From positions 34,842 to 95,117 of the forward strand of contig JAPLQC010000053.1 in the NCBI GenBank assembly GCA_026399895.1: DNA of 60,276 nt. The letters are read 5' to 3'. This document shows, piece after piece, positions 50,143 through 58,487 of this stretch. A program made the translations under genes and the position numbers. The first letter of the stretch is position 1. Each line of letters opens with the position of its first letter. The notes beneath the pieces were generated by a model. That model did not search any database and was not told where the DNA came from. It was given only the letters and a program-made list of their open reading frames with translations. Origin of the DNA: Burkholderiales bacterium (lineage in GTDB: Bacteria; Pseudomonadota; Gammaproteobacteria; Burkholderiales; Burkholderiaceae_D).

Positions 50143-50865
50143 ATGCCACCGTCAATCCGGCTGTACGAAGAAACCTGTGACCGCGGCGAGGCGCTGATTT
50201 TAGAGCATCTCGGCATGGTCAAGCGCATCGCGGTCCATCTCAAAGCACGCATCCCACCGTTCATGGAAGTGGACGAGCTAGTGCAAGTGGGCATGATCGG
50301 CTTAATCGAGGCGGCACGATCGTTTGATACCGGTAAAGGTGTGGCCTTCGAGAGCTATGCGCACACACGAATTCGCGGTGCAATGATCGATGAGGTTCGT
50401 CGACTCTCTTTCCTGCCCCGCTCTGCCGTTGCGTTCAATAAATCCCAGAATAGCGCCAGTCAGGCGCTTGCATCGGAACTCGGGCGCGCACCAACACAAG
50501 CAGAGCTGGCCGCGTTTTTGGGGGTGGAACTGGATACCTATGAAAAAGATCGCGGTGCTGCCAGACAGTTTGAAACCTATTCGATTGAAGTAGTTGCCGA
50601 TGAAGTGATGCAACTCCCCGACCAGTCTTCGCGTCAACCGGAGTCGATTGTCGAAGAAGCCGAAATGATGGATTCGTTGACCGCTGCCATCGATAGTTTG
50701 CCCGAGCGTGACAAGCTGGTGATCTCGCTCTACTACGTAGAGGAATTGAACCTGCGCGAGATCGGTGAGGTGTTGGGTGTATCGGAGTCGCGCGTGTCGC
50801 AGATTCTGTCGGCTAATGTCAAGAAGCTGCGCTCACAACTCAACCCGGAGCCAGCGCTGCGCTGA
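50143..50865 (+). CDS. fliA: Flagellar sigma factor FliA (sigma-28)
   Basis: A 240-residue sigma factor: region 2 (MVKRIAVHLKARIPPFMEVD, ELVQVGMIGLIEAARSFDTG, FESYAHTRIRGAMIDEVRRL), region 3 (ASELGRAPTQAELAAFLGVE) and region 4 (LPERDKLVISLYYVEELNLR, EIGEVLGVSESRVSQILSAN). It recognises the TAAAGTTT-N11-GCCGATAA-type promoters seen here at flagellin 2, flaG, fliD, flgM and fliS. 3 bp after flhG, so it is under the same sigma-54 promoter as flhA. Confidence 0.97.
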   Translation: MPPSIRLYEETCDRGEALILEHLGMVKRIAVHLKARIPPFMEVDELVQVGMIGLIEAARSFDTGKGVAFESYAHTRIRGAMIDEVRRLSFLPRSAVAFNKSQNSASQALASELGRAPTQAELAAFLGVELDTYEKDRGAARQFETYSIEVVADEVMQLPDQSSRQPESIVEEAEMMDSLTAAIDSLPERDKLVISLYYVEELNLREIGEVLGVSESRVSQILSANVKKLRSQLNPEPALR

Positions 50866-50900
50866 TCGAAGAACGAAATGATGCATTGGATGAGATACCT

Positions 50901-51794
50901 ATGGGGCCGCAAATGAATACCATCCTGCTGCTACTGATTTTTACCGGGCTGGTTGGCATGCTGCTGGTCGTATTCTTCATGCTTGATCGCGTGAATGAAA
51001 TACACAAGCACTCCGACATCCCGCAACGCGGTCATATTGACCCCGCCGCCATGTTTGGTGGCCTGACTGGCAAAAACCTGTGGGATGCGCTGATCGGCGT
51101 ACCCATGCCGGGTTGGGATCAGAAACGAATTGCAACCATCCGACCACGCTACGACTTGGTATTGCAAAAACACCTAGAGCTGCTGTTTGAAGACGGCAAG
51201 CTGGACGGCCGCGAAGGCTTTGCGAGCCCGGTACGCTGCGATCGCATGGTGCCGACGCTGCGCGGCGAGGTTGAGTCCTGGATACCGCATGAATTTGCCT
51301 CCGGTATTTACCGTGCTGGCTACGCGATTGCGACCACCGCAGAAGAAGACCGCGAGCCGATCCGTCAGCAAATTGATATGTTGGGCGATGCACTGTTTAC
51401 CGCCGTTGGTCTGCCACCGAACCCACTGTCGGCGATTTTGATGCCGCAGCTGGATCGACCCAAGCCAGCAGAAGACGAAGCGAACGAAGACGATCAAGCC
51501 AATGATCAGGAAACCAGCGCCGAGGGTAACGAGAACCTATCGGGTTCTGATGGGGCAGCGATTGCCGCACTCCCAGCACCAGATACCCCCGACACCCTGA
51601 CGCCAGAGCTAACGCCCAACCGGGAGCCGGTCGCCGCCGAACCCGGCGCTGAACCGAACACCGACGTGCAGGCCGCTGCGCAAACCGATCAAGCAGTGGA
51701 AGCGAATGCCGCCGACACTCCAGCGACTACCGTCGCTGGCAGCGAGACGCCCGAGCAAGACAAGGACAAGGCGGAGGCAAAAGCAGGCGCTTAA
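50901..51794 (+). CDS. Membrane protein with acidic C-terminus, unknown
   Basis: About 297 residues from the ATG at 50901; an alternative ATG is at 50913. One N-terminal membrane segment (TILLLLIFTGLVGMLLVVFF) is followed by a globular region (GLTGKNLWDALIGVPMPGWD, LVLQKHLELLFEDGKLDGRE, FASGIYRAGYAIATTAEEDR) to about residue 190. The remaining about 100 residues are acidic and low-complexity (EDDQANDQETSAEGN and similar). I do not recognise the family. It lies directly after fliA and before fliS, so it is probably a flagellum-related accessory protein of the flhA operon (inference). Confidence 0.7.
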   Translation: MGPQMNTILLLLIFTGLVGMLLVVFFMLDRVNEIHKHSDIPQRGHIDPAAMFGGLTGKNLWDALIGVPMPGWDQKRIATIRPRYDLVLQKHLELLFEDGKLDGREGFASPVRCDRMVPTLRGEVESWIPHEFASGIYRAGYAIATTAEEDREPIRQQIDMLGDALFTAVGLPPNPLSAILMPQLDRPKPAEDEANEDDQANDQETSAEGNENLSGSDGAAIAALPAPDTPDTLTPELTPNREPVAAEPGAEPNTDVQAAAQTDQAVEANAADTPATTVAGSETPEQDKDKAEAKAGA

Positions 51795-51809
51795 GAAACA
51801 ATCATCAAA

Positions 51810-51835
51810 ATCAGCGGCAAATTATTGCCGCTGAT
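51810..51835 (+). other. 26-bp perfect inverted repeat upstream of fliS
   Basis: ATCAGCGGCAA-ATTA-TTGCCGCTGAT, arms of 11 bp. It contains the CGGCAA-N4-TTGCCG motif (51815-51830) of the sigma-54 promoters, but there is no sigma-54 site just downstream and no T-run for a terminator. It could be an end-of-operon hairpin or an activator site; undecided. Confidence 0.6.
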
Positions 51836-51866
51836 CCCCGTTCTTGGTGCCGTAACGAAAGCTCAC

Positions 51867-51893
51867 TAAAGCTTGTGACGGCGGTGCCGATCA
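51867..51893 (+). promoter_or_regulatory. FliA (sigma-28) promoter of fliS
   Basis: TAAAGCTT-N11-GCCGATCA, near-perfect consensus. The start would be near 51900, only about 7 nt before the ATG at 51907, which supports the downstream fliS start at 51931. Confidence 0.92.
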
Positions 51894-51930
51894 TAGGTCT
51901 GACGCAATGATTTACTTGGAGCGACAGACC

Positions 51931-52350
51931 ATGAACATGAGAGAACGTGCATTAGCCAGCTATGGCGACGTGAAAGTCACCACGGGTGTAGCCGCAGCCG
52001 ACAACGTACAGCTGATTCAAATGCTGTTTGATGGCTTGATCGAGAGCCTGGCAACGGCCAAAGGCCATATCGAGCGCGGCTCGATCATGGAGAAATCCAA
52101 GGCTTTGGCGCGCGCTGGCCGTATTGTTGTGGGTCTGCAGGGCGCCCTCGACTTTGACAAAGGTGGCGACATCGCTCGTAACCTGAATGATTTATATAGC
52201 TACGTCACCCGACGCCTGTTCCATGTGAACGCGCACAATGATCTCGAGGCACTGGCTGAAGTCCATAACCTCATGAGCGAGATCCGAGGCGCGTGGGCGA
52301 TGGTGCCGCAGCTGGTACCCGCATCGCAGCGAATGGTCGCGGTCAACTGA
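51931..52350 (+). CDS. fliS: Flagellin export chaperone FliS
   Basis: A 139-residue protein: MRERALASYGDVKVTTGVAA, NVQLIQMLFDGLIESLATAK, and RLFHVNAHNDLEALAEVHNL. FliS binds the C-terminal end of flagellin and holds it unfolded for export. I start at the ATG at 51931 (GGAG nine bases upstream), because the family begins here. It is followed by a good terminator, so it is probably transcribed alone from its sigma-28 promoter. It must serve the giant flagellin as well as flagellin 2 unless a second chaperone exists elsewhere. fliT was not seen. Confidence 0.92.
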   Translation: MNMRERALASYGDVKVTTGVAAADNVQLIQMLFDGLIESLATAKGHIERGSIMEKSKALARAGRIVVGLQGALDFDKGGDIARNLNDLYSYVTRRLFHVNAHNDLEALAEVHNLMSEIRGAWAMVPQLVPASQRMVAVN

Positions 52351-52383
52351 TCCAAGCGCGCGCAGCGCGCCAGACCAAGGGGC

Positions 52384-52416
52384 ATCCCGCCGCGGTGACG
52401 TGGCGGGATTTTTTTT
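52384..52416 (+). terminator. Rho-independent terminator after fliS
   Basis: Stem ATCCCGCC/GGCGGGAT (8 bp, loop of 10) followed by eight T. Clear and in the plus orientation, between fliS and the fliK promoter. Confidence 0.93.
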
Positions 52417-52475
52417 GCCCGCGCGGGCAGAGATTTCGGCCGCGCTTGGGGCAAATCCCGCTGCCGGGGTCGGGC

Positions 52476-52491
52476 TGACACGGTTCTTGCA
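52476..52491 (+). promoter_or_regulatory. Possible sigma-54 promoter of the fliK-flhB operon
   Basis: TGACAC-GGTTC-TTGCA fits sigma-54 except that the -24 GG is GA, a position usually invariant. Position and spacing (start near 52503, 31 nt before ATG) suit fliK. The GG deviation lowers confidence. Confidence 0.5.
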
Positions 52492-52533
52492 TAAAGGTCC
52501 ACAGAACCGATTTTTGCAAGGAAGCGAAGCACT

Positions 52534-54084
52534 ATGACCTCTGTACACCATTCCGCCAATCAGGCCGCCAGCTCGGTAAAAGCTCTTGATAAATCAAGGA
52601 CTTCCGGGAAAGCGGGCGCAAACCCTGCAGAGGCTTCGGACGAATTCTCGAATCTGTTTGGAGCCATGATGGACGGCATGCCGGGGCAAAATCTTGCCGC
52701 CCCGGCGGTCGACACTGGCCAGAGCACGACGCCAGCGACCGGCCTGGCCTCGGAGATTCTTGGCCCTTCGGTGCATATCATTACCAGCACCGAGCCCGCG
52801 ATCAGCGACGATAGCCTGATGGCCTTCGCCCGCTCCCAGGGCTTGGATGAGGACGCCTTGGCCATGATTTTTGGACGGCGCGGCGCGCCGGAATTGCAAA
52901 CCCTGAGTTCCCCACTGCCGACGATGGACCCGTCCATGGCAGGCAGTGCCGCGAGTCCAAGCGCTAATGATTTGCTGGCAGCCGCCGTTTTTAGCGGCAA
53001 GCAGGCCGCTTCCGCGCTGAACGCAGCAACGCCAGCCATCGACCCGGCAAAAGACACTGCCTCACTGGCTGCACAGGCAGCAGCCATGGAAGGTGAATCA
53101 CTCGATCTCGGACCTGATGCCCGCCTCAGCTGGCGGATTGGCGAAGCCAATGCCCTGGGCGCAAACCAGCCAACGCCAGCTGGTACGCTCTCTTCCGGCC
53201 TGTTTGGCCTGAACGGGATACGCGCCATGCCCGCGCCCGGCGAGATGGCAAAGCTAGCGGCGGCTGATCAGGCAGTGCACCCGGAGGCATCGAACCAATC
53301 GCTGGCGGCCAGCCTGATCTTGGGCGCTGCCGAGGCCAGCCAATTCGCGCGACGCCTGCAGATGAAACAGGTCAGCCAACGCAGCGAGCGCTTTGGCGAG
53401 ATGCTAGGAAACAGTAATCCAACGACCGGGACCGCCCAAGCTACCCAATCCGCACAGTCCGCACAATCCGCCCCCAGCGAGGTGTTGACCGAAGTGCTGA
53501 TGCTGGACACTGGTCTAAATGACAACGAGTTGCAGCAACTGATGCAGCAGCGCCAGCCGGAGGGCCGTCAGCCCACTGGAAACCCGCTGCCCAACCCGAC
53601 TGCCGCTGAACAAGCTGCCCGTAGCGACATGGACCAGCGCGCCGAGCAATACGACAAGCTGTCGCAACGACTGGCCGAAGCCCTCGGTCAGCGCCTTTCT
53701 GCCCAGATTGCCCGCGGTGACTGGAAGGTCGAAATGGCCTTGCGGCCAAAAGACCTTGGCAACATCGACATACAACTCCATATGAACCGCGGCGAACTTC
53801 AGGCCAGCTTCAGCGCCAGCCACATGGCCACCCGCGACCTGATTGCGGAGGGTCTGCCCAAGCTAAGGGAGGTATTGGCTCAGCTTGGCATGGAGGTTGC
53901 TTCTGTTGATGTTAACGTAAGGCAAGAGTCGCAACATGGCGGAAATCCGACACCTGGCAAGCAGTCTTCAGGTGTCGCCGGAGTCGGTTCCCGACGTTCG
54001 GTAGCTGAGAGCCCCGCCCCAAGCACCTTGCCTCCTGCACGCAGCACCGCTGGCTCAAGTGATGGGCTGGATGTGTTGGTGTGA
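52534..54084 (+). CDS. fliK: Hook-length control protein FliK
   Basis: A 516-residue FliK. The first about 370 residues are Ala/Ser/Gln/Pro-rich and low-complexity, as in a molecular ruler. The C-terminal domain at about 370-470 has RLSAQIARGDWKVEMALRPK, LGNIDIQLHMNRGELQASFS and GLPKLREVLAQLGMEVASVD. It is secreted during hook growth, measures its length and, through FlhB, switches export to filament substrates. First gene of fliK-fliLMNOPQR-flhB. A second FliK-like gene lies at 41595. AAGGAAGCG precedes the ATG. Confidence 0.92.
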   Translation: MTSVHHSANQAASSVKALDKSRTSGKAGANPAEASDEFSNLFGAMMDGMPGQNLAAPAVDTGQSTTPATGLASEILGPSVHIITSTEPAISDDSLMAFARSQGLDEDALAMIFGRRGAPELQTLSSPLPTMDPSMAGSAASPSANDLLAAAVFSGKQAASALNAATPAIDPAKDTASLAAQAAAMEGESLDLGPDARLSWRIGEANALGANQPTPAGTLSSGLFGLNGIRAMPAPGEMAKLAAADQAVHPEASNQSLAASLILGAAEASQFARRLQMKQVSQRSERFGEMLGNSNPTTGTAQATQSAQSAQSAPSEVLTEVLMLDTGLNDNELQQLMQQRQPEGRQPTGNPLPNPTAAEQAARSDMDQRAEQYDKLSQRLAEALGQRLSAQIARGDWKVEMALRPKDLGNIDIQLHMNRGELQASFSASHMATRDLIAEGLPKLREVLAQLGMEVASVDVNVRQESQHGGNPTPGKQSSGVAGVGSRRSVAESPAPSTLPPARSTAGSSDGLDVLV

Positions 54085-54123
54085 TTGACCTGAACAAGAC
54101 GTTTTAGACAGTTGGAGGATGTG

Positions 54124-54801
54124 ATGGCTGAAGAAGCTGCAGCAGCACCAGAAGAACAAGCGGAAGGCGCGCCCTCGAAGAAAAAGGCGATTATTAAGAT
54201 CGTCTTGATGGTGGTAGCCGTGTTGTTCATCATTGGTGCCTCCGTCGGCGGCACCCTACTCGCCACTGGTTTCTTCTCGAAGAAGGAACAGGCGAAAGAA
54301 GCGGTGGACGCTCAACTTGAAAAGCTCGATGGTTGTGACGGCCATGGCGGCGGTGAAGGCCATGGTGACGCCAAAGGCGGCGACGGCCACGGTGATGCTA
54401 AAGGTGCCGAAGGCGCTCCGGCTAAGCCAGGTGCTGAAGCACCAGCCAAAGAATTGGTCTCGCCTGATGCGGACAACCAGCGCTGGAAGTTCAACTACTA
54501 CTCGCTGGAAAAGCCGATGCTGTCGAACCTGTCCGGTTCGCGCAAGGTGATGCAAGTCACACTGACCATCATGACCCACTACGATGACCGTGTGATCAAG
54601 AACGTGAAGACGCATGAACTCGCACTGCGAGCCGGCATTCTCGATCTGATGCGCACCAAGACGGAAGCTGATCTGAAGGATCCAGATTTCCGTAAGCAAC
54701 TGGCAGAAGAGATTCGTGTGGTGATCAACTCGCTGCTCGAGAAATATGAAGGCTTCGGTGGTATCGAAGAAGTCATGTTCAGCGAATTCGTGGTGCAGTA
54801 A
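54124..54801 (+). CDS. fliL: Basal-body protein FliL with His-rich linker
   Basis: A 225-residue FliL. Start ATG at 54124 (GGAGG at 54114-54118) instead of an in-frame TTG at 54112. One membrane segment (IIKIVLMVVAVLFIIGASVG) at about residues 22-42, then a periplasmic linker rich in Gly/His/Asp/Lys (GHGGGEGHGDAKGGDGHGD) not usual in FliL, then the FliL domain (KVMQVTLTIMTHYDDRVIKN, LALRAGILDLMRTKTEAD) ending IEEVMFSEFVVQ. FliL surrounds the stator and supports torque at load. The His-rich insert is an oddity. Confidence 0.93.
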   Translation: MAEEAAAAPEEQAEGAPSKKKAIIKIVLMVVAVLFIIGASVGGTLLATGFFSKKEQAKEAVDAQLEKLDGCDGHGGGEGHGDAKGGDGHGDAKGAEGAPAKPGAEAPAKELVSPDADNQRWKFNYYSLEKPMLSNLSGSRKVMQVTLTIMTHYDDRVIKNVKTHELALRAGILDLMRTKTEADLKDPDFRKQLAEEIRVVINSLLEKYEGFGGIEEVMFSEFVVQ

Positions 54802-54832
54802 GCCACAGGCCTTTTGATTAAAGACTGACATC

Positions 54833-55879
54833 ATGGCTGAGACGAGCAATCTGCTGTCACCCGAAGAACTAGCGGCTTTGGCCGAGGGTGTTGACGACGG
54901 CACTATCGAGGTTGATACCGGCTTCAACCTCACGACTCGGGTCAAGAAGCATGACCTGGCGAGTGAGGACAGCACGCTCGGCGTTAACACCTCTTCGATC
55001 GAGATGATCAACGAGCGTTTCGTACGCTTGTTCCGTCTCGGTCTGATGGAGGTGCTGCGCACCAGCCCACGTATCAACCCGTCGCGCGCACAAATCGTTC
55101 GCTTCGGTGACTATCTGAAAGACTTGCGTCCGCCACTCGCGGTCAACACGATTCGTATCAACCCACTGCGCGGTTTCTCGCTGGTGACGATCGAACCGAC
55201 GCTGGTCTTCTCTGCACTCGACAATTTCTTTGGTGGCACTGGCTCCGGTATGCCGGGCAGCCCACGCCGCCGCGCTACTGATAAAGAAGGCGAACCGCTG
55301 CCAGCGAACTGGCTGCCGCCAACGCGTATGTTCACGCCGACTGAGTCGCGTATCGTGAAGATCATCCTTGAGGTGTTCTTCCGCTCGCTAAAAGAGGCAT
55401 GGGCACCGCTGCTATCGGTCGACTTCGATCATGTCGGCTCAGAGATCAACCCACAATTCGCACAGATCGCTGATGAAAACGATCTGGTGATCATGTCACG
55501 CTTCGAAACCGAGAGCGCTGGTGGCGTGAAAGGTTTTGTGGATCTGGTTTACCCGTATGCATCGCTGAAGCCACTGCGCGATCTGCTGCGTAACCGTGTA
55601 CAAGCCGATGGTAGCGAAGAATCTGATCAGAAATGGCGCAATGAACTGACCACTGCGGTCGGCGATTCGCTGCTCGATATTCAAGTATTGCTCGGCACTG
55701 TAGTCGCGCACTATGATCAAGTCAGCCATCTGAAAGAAGGCGATCTGCTGTTCTTCAAGAAACCGGAACTGGCCACCATGATGATCGGCGGCCTGCCCGC
55801 CTTCGAGTGCCAGGTCGGCATGTCTGGCCCCAATGTTGCCGTTCGCGTCGAGCGTGCAACCAACCCAGAAACCCTCTAA
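54833..55879 (+). CDS. fliM: Switch protein FliM
   Basis: A 348-residue switch protein. N-terminal CheY-P-binding type motif (NLLSPEELAALAEGV), middle CheC-like domain (FDHVGSEINPQFAQIADEND, VKGFVDLVYPYASLKPLRD) and the C-terminal FliN-like domain (EGDLLFFKKPELATMMIGGL, QVGMSGPNVAVRVER). A loop at about 140-165 (GSGMPGSPRRRATDKEGEP) is longer than usual. It sets rotation direction in the C ring with FliG and FliN. 31 bp after fliL. Confidence 0.95.
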   Translation: MAETSNLLSPEELAALAEGVDDGTIEVDTGFNLTTRVKKHDLASEDSTLGVNTSSIEMINERFVRLFRLGLMEVLRTSPRINPSRAQIVRFGDYLKDLRPPLAVNTIRINPLRGFSLVTIEPTLVFSALDNFFGGTGSGMPGSPRRRATDKEGEPLPANWLPPTRMFTPTESRIVKIILEVFFRSLKEAWAPLLSVDFDHVGSEINPQFAQIADENDLVIMSRFETESAGGVKGFVDLVYPYASLKPLRDLLRNRVQADGSEESDQKWRNELTTAVGDSLLDIQVLLGTVVAHYDQVSHLKEGDLLFFKKPELATMMIGGLPAFECQVGMSGPNVAVRVERATNPETL

Positions 55880-55895
55880 CCACCGAGGAAGCATC

Positions 55896-56222
55896 ATGAA
55901 CGATACCGTCCAGGACAACGACAACGCGCTCACCGAGCCACAAGCCGGTGCGATGCCTAACCACCAGATCAACCCCGATGTACTGCAAAACATCTCGGTC
56001 GCGATCAAGGTTGAAGTGGGTCGCACCAAGATGAAAATTCGCGATTTGCTGCGACTCACGCAGGGCTCGGTCGTCGAGCTGGAGCGTATTGCCGGTGAAC
56101 CGCTCGACCTGCTGGTCAATGACACTGTGGTTGCACAAGGCGAAGTCGTGCTGGTGAATGATCGCTACGGTATCCGCCTCACCCGCGTGGTGCCGGCGTC
56201 TGACCGCATGCGCAATCTATAA
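55896..56222 (+). CDS. fliN: Switch protein FliN
   Basis: A 108-residue FliN: VLQNISVAIKVEVGRTKMKI, RDLLRLTQGSVVELERIAGE, LVNDTVVAQGEVVLVNDRYG, then GIRLTRVV. GAGGA precedes the ATG at 55896; upstream in-frame extension was rejected because the homology starts here. It forms the lower C ring with FliM and docks FliH for export. Confidence 0.95.
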   Translation: MNDTVQDNDNALTEPQAGAMPNHQINPDVLQNISVAIKVEVGRTKMKIRDLLRLTQGSVVELERIAGEPLDLLVNDTVVAQGEVVLVNDRYGIRLTRVVPASDRMRNL

Positions 56223-56254
56223 TCCGGCATCGCAACCCGACTAAGGTACTTTCC

Positions 56255-56632
56255 ATGGGCTCCACGAACTGGCTATACGTTGCGATGAATTTCGCGATTG
56301 TGCTCGCACTGCTCGGCGGAGTGCTGTACGTACTCAAGCGCATGCAGGGTGGCAATCTGCTCGGCATGCCGGCTCGTAAAATCAAAGTGATTGAGATGGT
56401 CTCGGTCGCACCACGCCAAAAAGTGGTGCTGTTGCGCGTGAAAGATCAGGATGTGTTGATCGGCGTTTCGCCACAACAGATCAACGCTATCGCTACCTTC
56501 CCGGTCAGCGCAGATGAGCTCCAGACAGATGCTAACCCTGCAACTGCCGAAGAAGGCAATAACTCGCTAGCGCCGATGGCGCGTCGTTTGTCGGCCCTAC
56601 TGGCCGCCGCACAGAACAAGGACAAGGCTTGA
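56255..56632 (+). CDS. fliO: Export gate assembly factor FliO
   Basis: A 125-residue protein with one membrane segment near the N-terminus (WLYVAMNFAIVLALLGGVLY) and a small cytosolic domain (MQGGNLLGMPARKIKVIEMV, SVAPRQKVVLLRVKDQDVLI, GVSPQQINAIATFP). FliO helps assemble the FliP ring. Typical size and order. Its stop precedes the fliP ATG by 2 nt. Confidence 0.92.
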   Translation: MGSTNWLYVAMNFAIVLALLGGVLYVLKRMQGGNLLGMPARKIKVIEMVSVAPRQKVVLLRVKDQDVLIGVSPQQINAIATFPVSADELQTDANPATAEEGNNSLAPMARRLSALLAAAQNKDKA

Positions 56633-56634
56633 TC

Positions 56635-57387
56635 ATGGCACGCCGCATCGCCCTCCTCCTGCTGCTGGTCCTGCCAGCCCTGATTCCTGCCATCGCATTT
56701 GCCCAAGGCCTGCCGGTGGTGACGGTTGCAACCGGCAAAGGTGGCGTACAAGCCTACAGCCTGTCGCTGCAATTACTGGCACTGATGACGGTGCTGACAT
56801 TGCTGCCGTCGATGTTGCTGATGATGACTGCCTTCACTCGCATCATTATCGTGTTCTCAATTTTGCGTCAGGCACTCGGTACCGGCCAAACACCACCTAA
56901 CCAGGTGTTGGCAGGGCTTGCTCTGTTTCTGACGCTGTTCATCATGCAACCCGTGATGAGCGATGTGTATAACAACGCGATCCTGCCTTACATGAACCAA
57001 GGCATGGCTTTCGAAGAAGCACTCGAAAACGCCGAGAAACCGATTCGCGGTTTCATGCTGGCACAGACACGCGAAGAAGATATCGCGATGTTCATGGAAA
57101 TCTCGCGTAACAAGAATGAACTGGAAGGTCCGGAATCGATCCCCTTCACTACCCTGGTGCCTGCGTTTGTTACTTCGGAACTGAAAAGCGCTTTTACGAT
57201 CGGCTTCCTGATTTATATCCCGTTCGTAGTGATTGATCTGATCGTGTCATCGGTACTGATGTCGATGGGTATGATGATGCTGTCACCCATGATGATCTCA
57301 ATGCCGTTTAAATTAATGCTGTTCGTGCTGGTCGATGGTTGGAGCTTGCTGATGGGCTCGCTCGCCTCGAGCTTCGCGATGCCCTAA
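56635..57387 (+). CDS. fliP: Export gate protein FliP
   Basis: A 250-residue membrane protein (ATG at 56635; in-frame TTG at 56629 is unlikely). A cleavable signal sequence (LLLLLVLPALIPAIAFA) leads to TFLTLLPSMLLMMTAFTRII-like helix (TVLTLLPSMLLMMTAFTRII), HNNAILPYM-type segment (YNNAILPYMNQGMAFEEALE) and LSPMMISMPFKLMLFVLVDG. FliP forms the core of the export pore with FliQ and FliR. Normal length. Confidence 0.96.
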   Translation: MARRIALLLLLVLPALIPAIAFAQGLPVVTVATGKGGVQAYSLSLQLLALMTVLTLLPSMLLMMTAFTRIIIVFSILRQALGTGQTPPNQVLAGLALFLTLFIMQPVMSDVYNNAILPYMNQGMAFEEALENAEKPIRGFMLAQTREEDIAMFMEISRNKNELEGPESIPFTTLVPAFVTSELKSAFTIGFLIYIPFVVIDLIVSSVLMSMGMMMLSPMMISMPFKLMLFVLVDGWSLLMGSLASSFAMP

Positions 57388-57408
57388 AAAAAGAAGAAGG
57401 AGACAGAC

Positions 57409-57678
57409 ATGGAAATCGCCACTGTTATCGACCTCGGCCGTAGCGCCTTATGGGCAGTGTTACTGATCTCCGGTCCGCTATTGGTCGTCGCCCTAGGCGT
57501 TGGTTTGTTTATCGGTGTGATTCAGGCTGCCACCTCAATCAACGAGGCAACACTGTCATTCATCCCGAAACTGTTGGCGCTTGGACTATCGCTGGCGCTG
57601 TTTGGTGGCTGGCAACTCGGGATGATGGTCGACTACACGCGCGACGTCTATAAACGTATCCCCGCAATGTTTTCCTGA
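57409..57678 (+). CDS. fliQ: Export gate protein FliQ
   Basis: An 89-residue two-TM protein (LWAVLLISGPLLVVALGVGL, FIPKLLALGLSLALFGGWQL) with the conserved loop GVIQAATSINEATLSFI. GAAGGAGA precedes the ATG. It is part of the FliP/Q/R export pore. Confidence 0.96.
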   Translation: MEIATVIDLGRSALWAVLLISGPLLVVALGVGLFIGVIQAATSINEATLSFIPKLLALGLSLALFGGWQLGMMVDYTRDVYKRIPAMFS

Positions 57679-57712
57679 GGACGATGCCTTCGACGCAGAA
57701 GGCTGAATAGTC

Positions 57713-58486
57713 ATGACACTGCTAGCTGCGGAAATCGTCGAACGCTTCTACACTTTCTTGTGGCCGATGCTGCGCATTTCTGCGCTACTGATGGCGGCCC
57801 CGCTGTTCTCGCTGGATGCACTGACCGTCCGCATTCGCATCATGCTGGCGATGACGATCACCTTTCTGGTCTACCCACTGGTCGACTGGCCCGTGATTGA
57901 CCCGATCAGTGCCAATGGCCTACTTCAAATCGTTAACCAATTATTCATCGGCGCCATGATGGGGCTGATGCTACAAGTCGTGGTTGGTGCTATTGCGCTC
58001 GCCGGTCAAACGATTGCCGGCTCGATGGGTTTATCGATGGCCAGTATGGTCGACCCCAACATTGGTAACGTGCCTGTGATCTCGCAGTTCTTGGTCATTA
58101 TGTCGACCCTGATTTTTCTGGGCTTCGGCGGTCACGTGATCATGCTGTCGATGGTGATTGATAGCTTTCAGACCGTACCCATCGGCAAACTAATTCTGGG
58201 ACAGGTCGCATTCGGCAAAGTCGTTGCCTGGAGCGGCATGATGTTTCTGGGTGGTGTACTGATTGCCCTGCCGGTAATGATCTCGCTGCTGTTTATTAAC
58301 ATTGGCCTCGGCATCGTTACGCGCGCCGCGCCCAGTTTGAATATTTTCTCGGTTGGCTTCCCGGCATCGATCGCTGCCGGTTTTCTTGTATTGATTCTTT
58401 CGCTCGACAGTATCGGTGGCCGCATGCTGTGGTTATGGATGCAGGGCTTCAGCCATGCGAAAGATCTAGTAGGACTGACGCAATAA
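57713..58486 (+). CDS. fliR: Export gate protein FliR
   Basis: A 257-residue protein with about six membrane segments (FLWPMLRISALLMAAPLFSL, IMLAMTITFLVYPLVDWPVI, LQVVVGAIALAGQTIAGSMG, ALPVMISLLFINIGLGIVTR). It completes the export pore. Normal length; flhB begins 1 bp after its stop. Confidence 0.95.
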   Translation: MTLLAAEIVERFYTFLWPMLRISALLMAAPLFSLDALTVRIRIMLAMTITFLVYPLVDWPVIDPISANGLLQIVNQLFIGAMMGLMLQVVVGAIALAGQTIAGSMGLSMASMVDPNIGNVPVISQFLVIMSTLIFLGFGGHVIMLSMVIDSFQTVPIGKLILGQVAFGKVVAWSGMMFLGGVLIALPVMISLLFINIGLGIVTRAAPSLNIFSVGFPASIAAGFLVLILSLDSIGGRMLWLWMQGFSHAKDLVGLTQ

Positions 58487-58487
58487 C

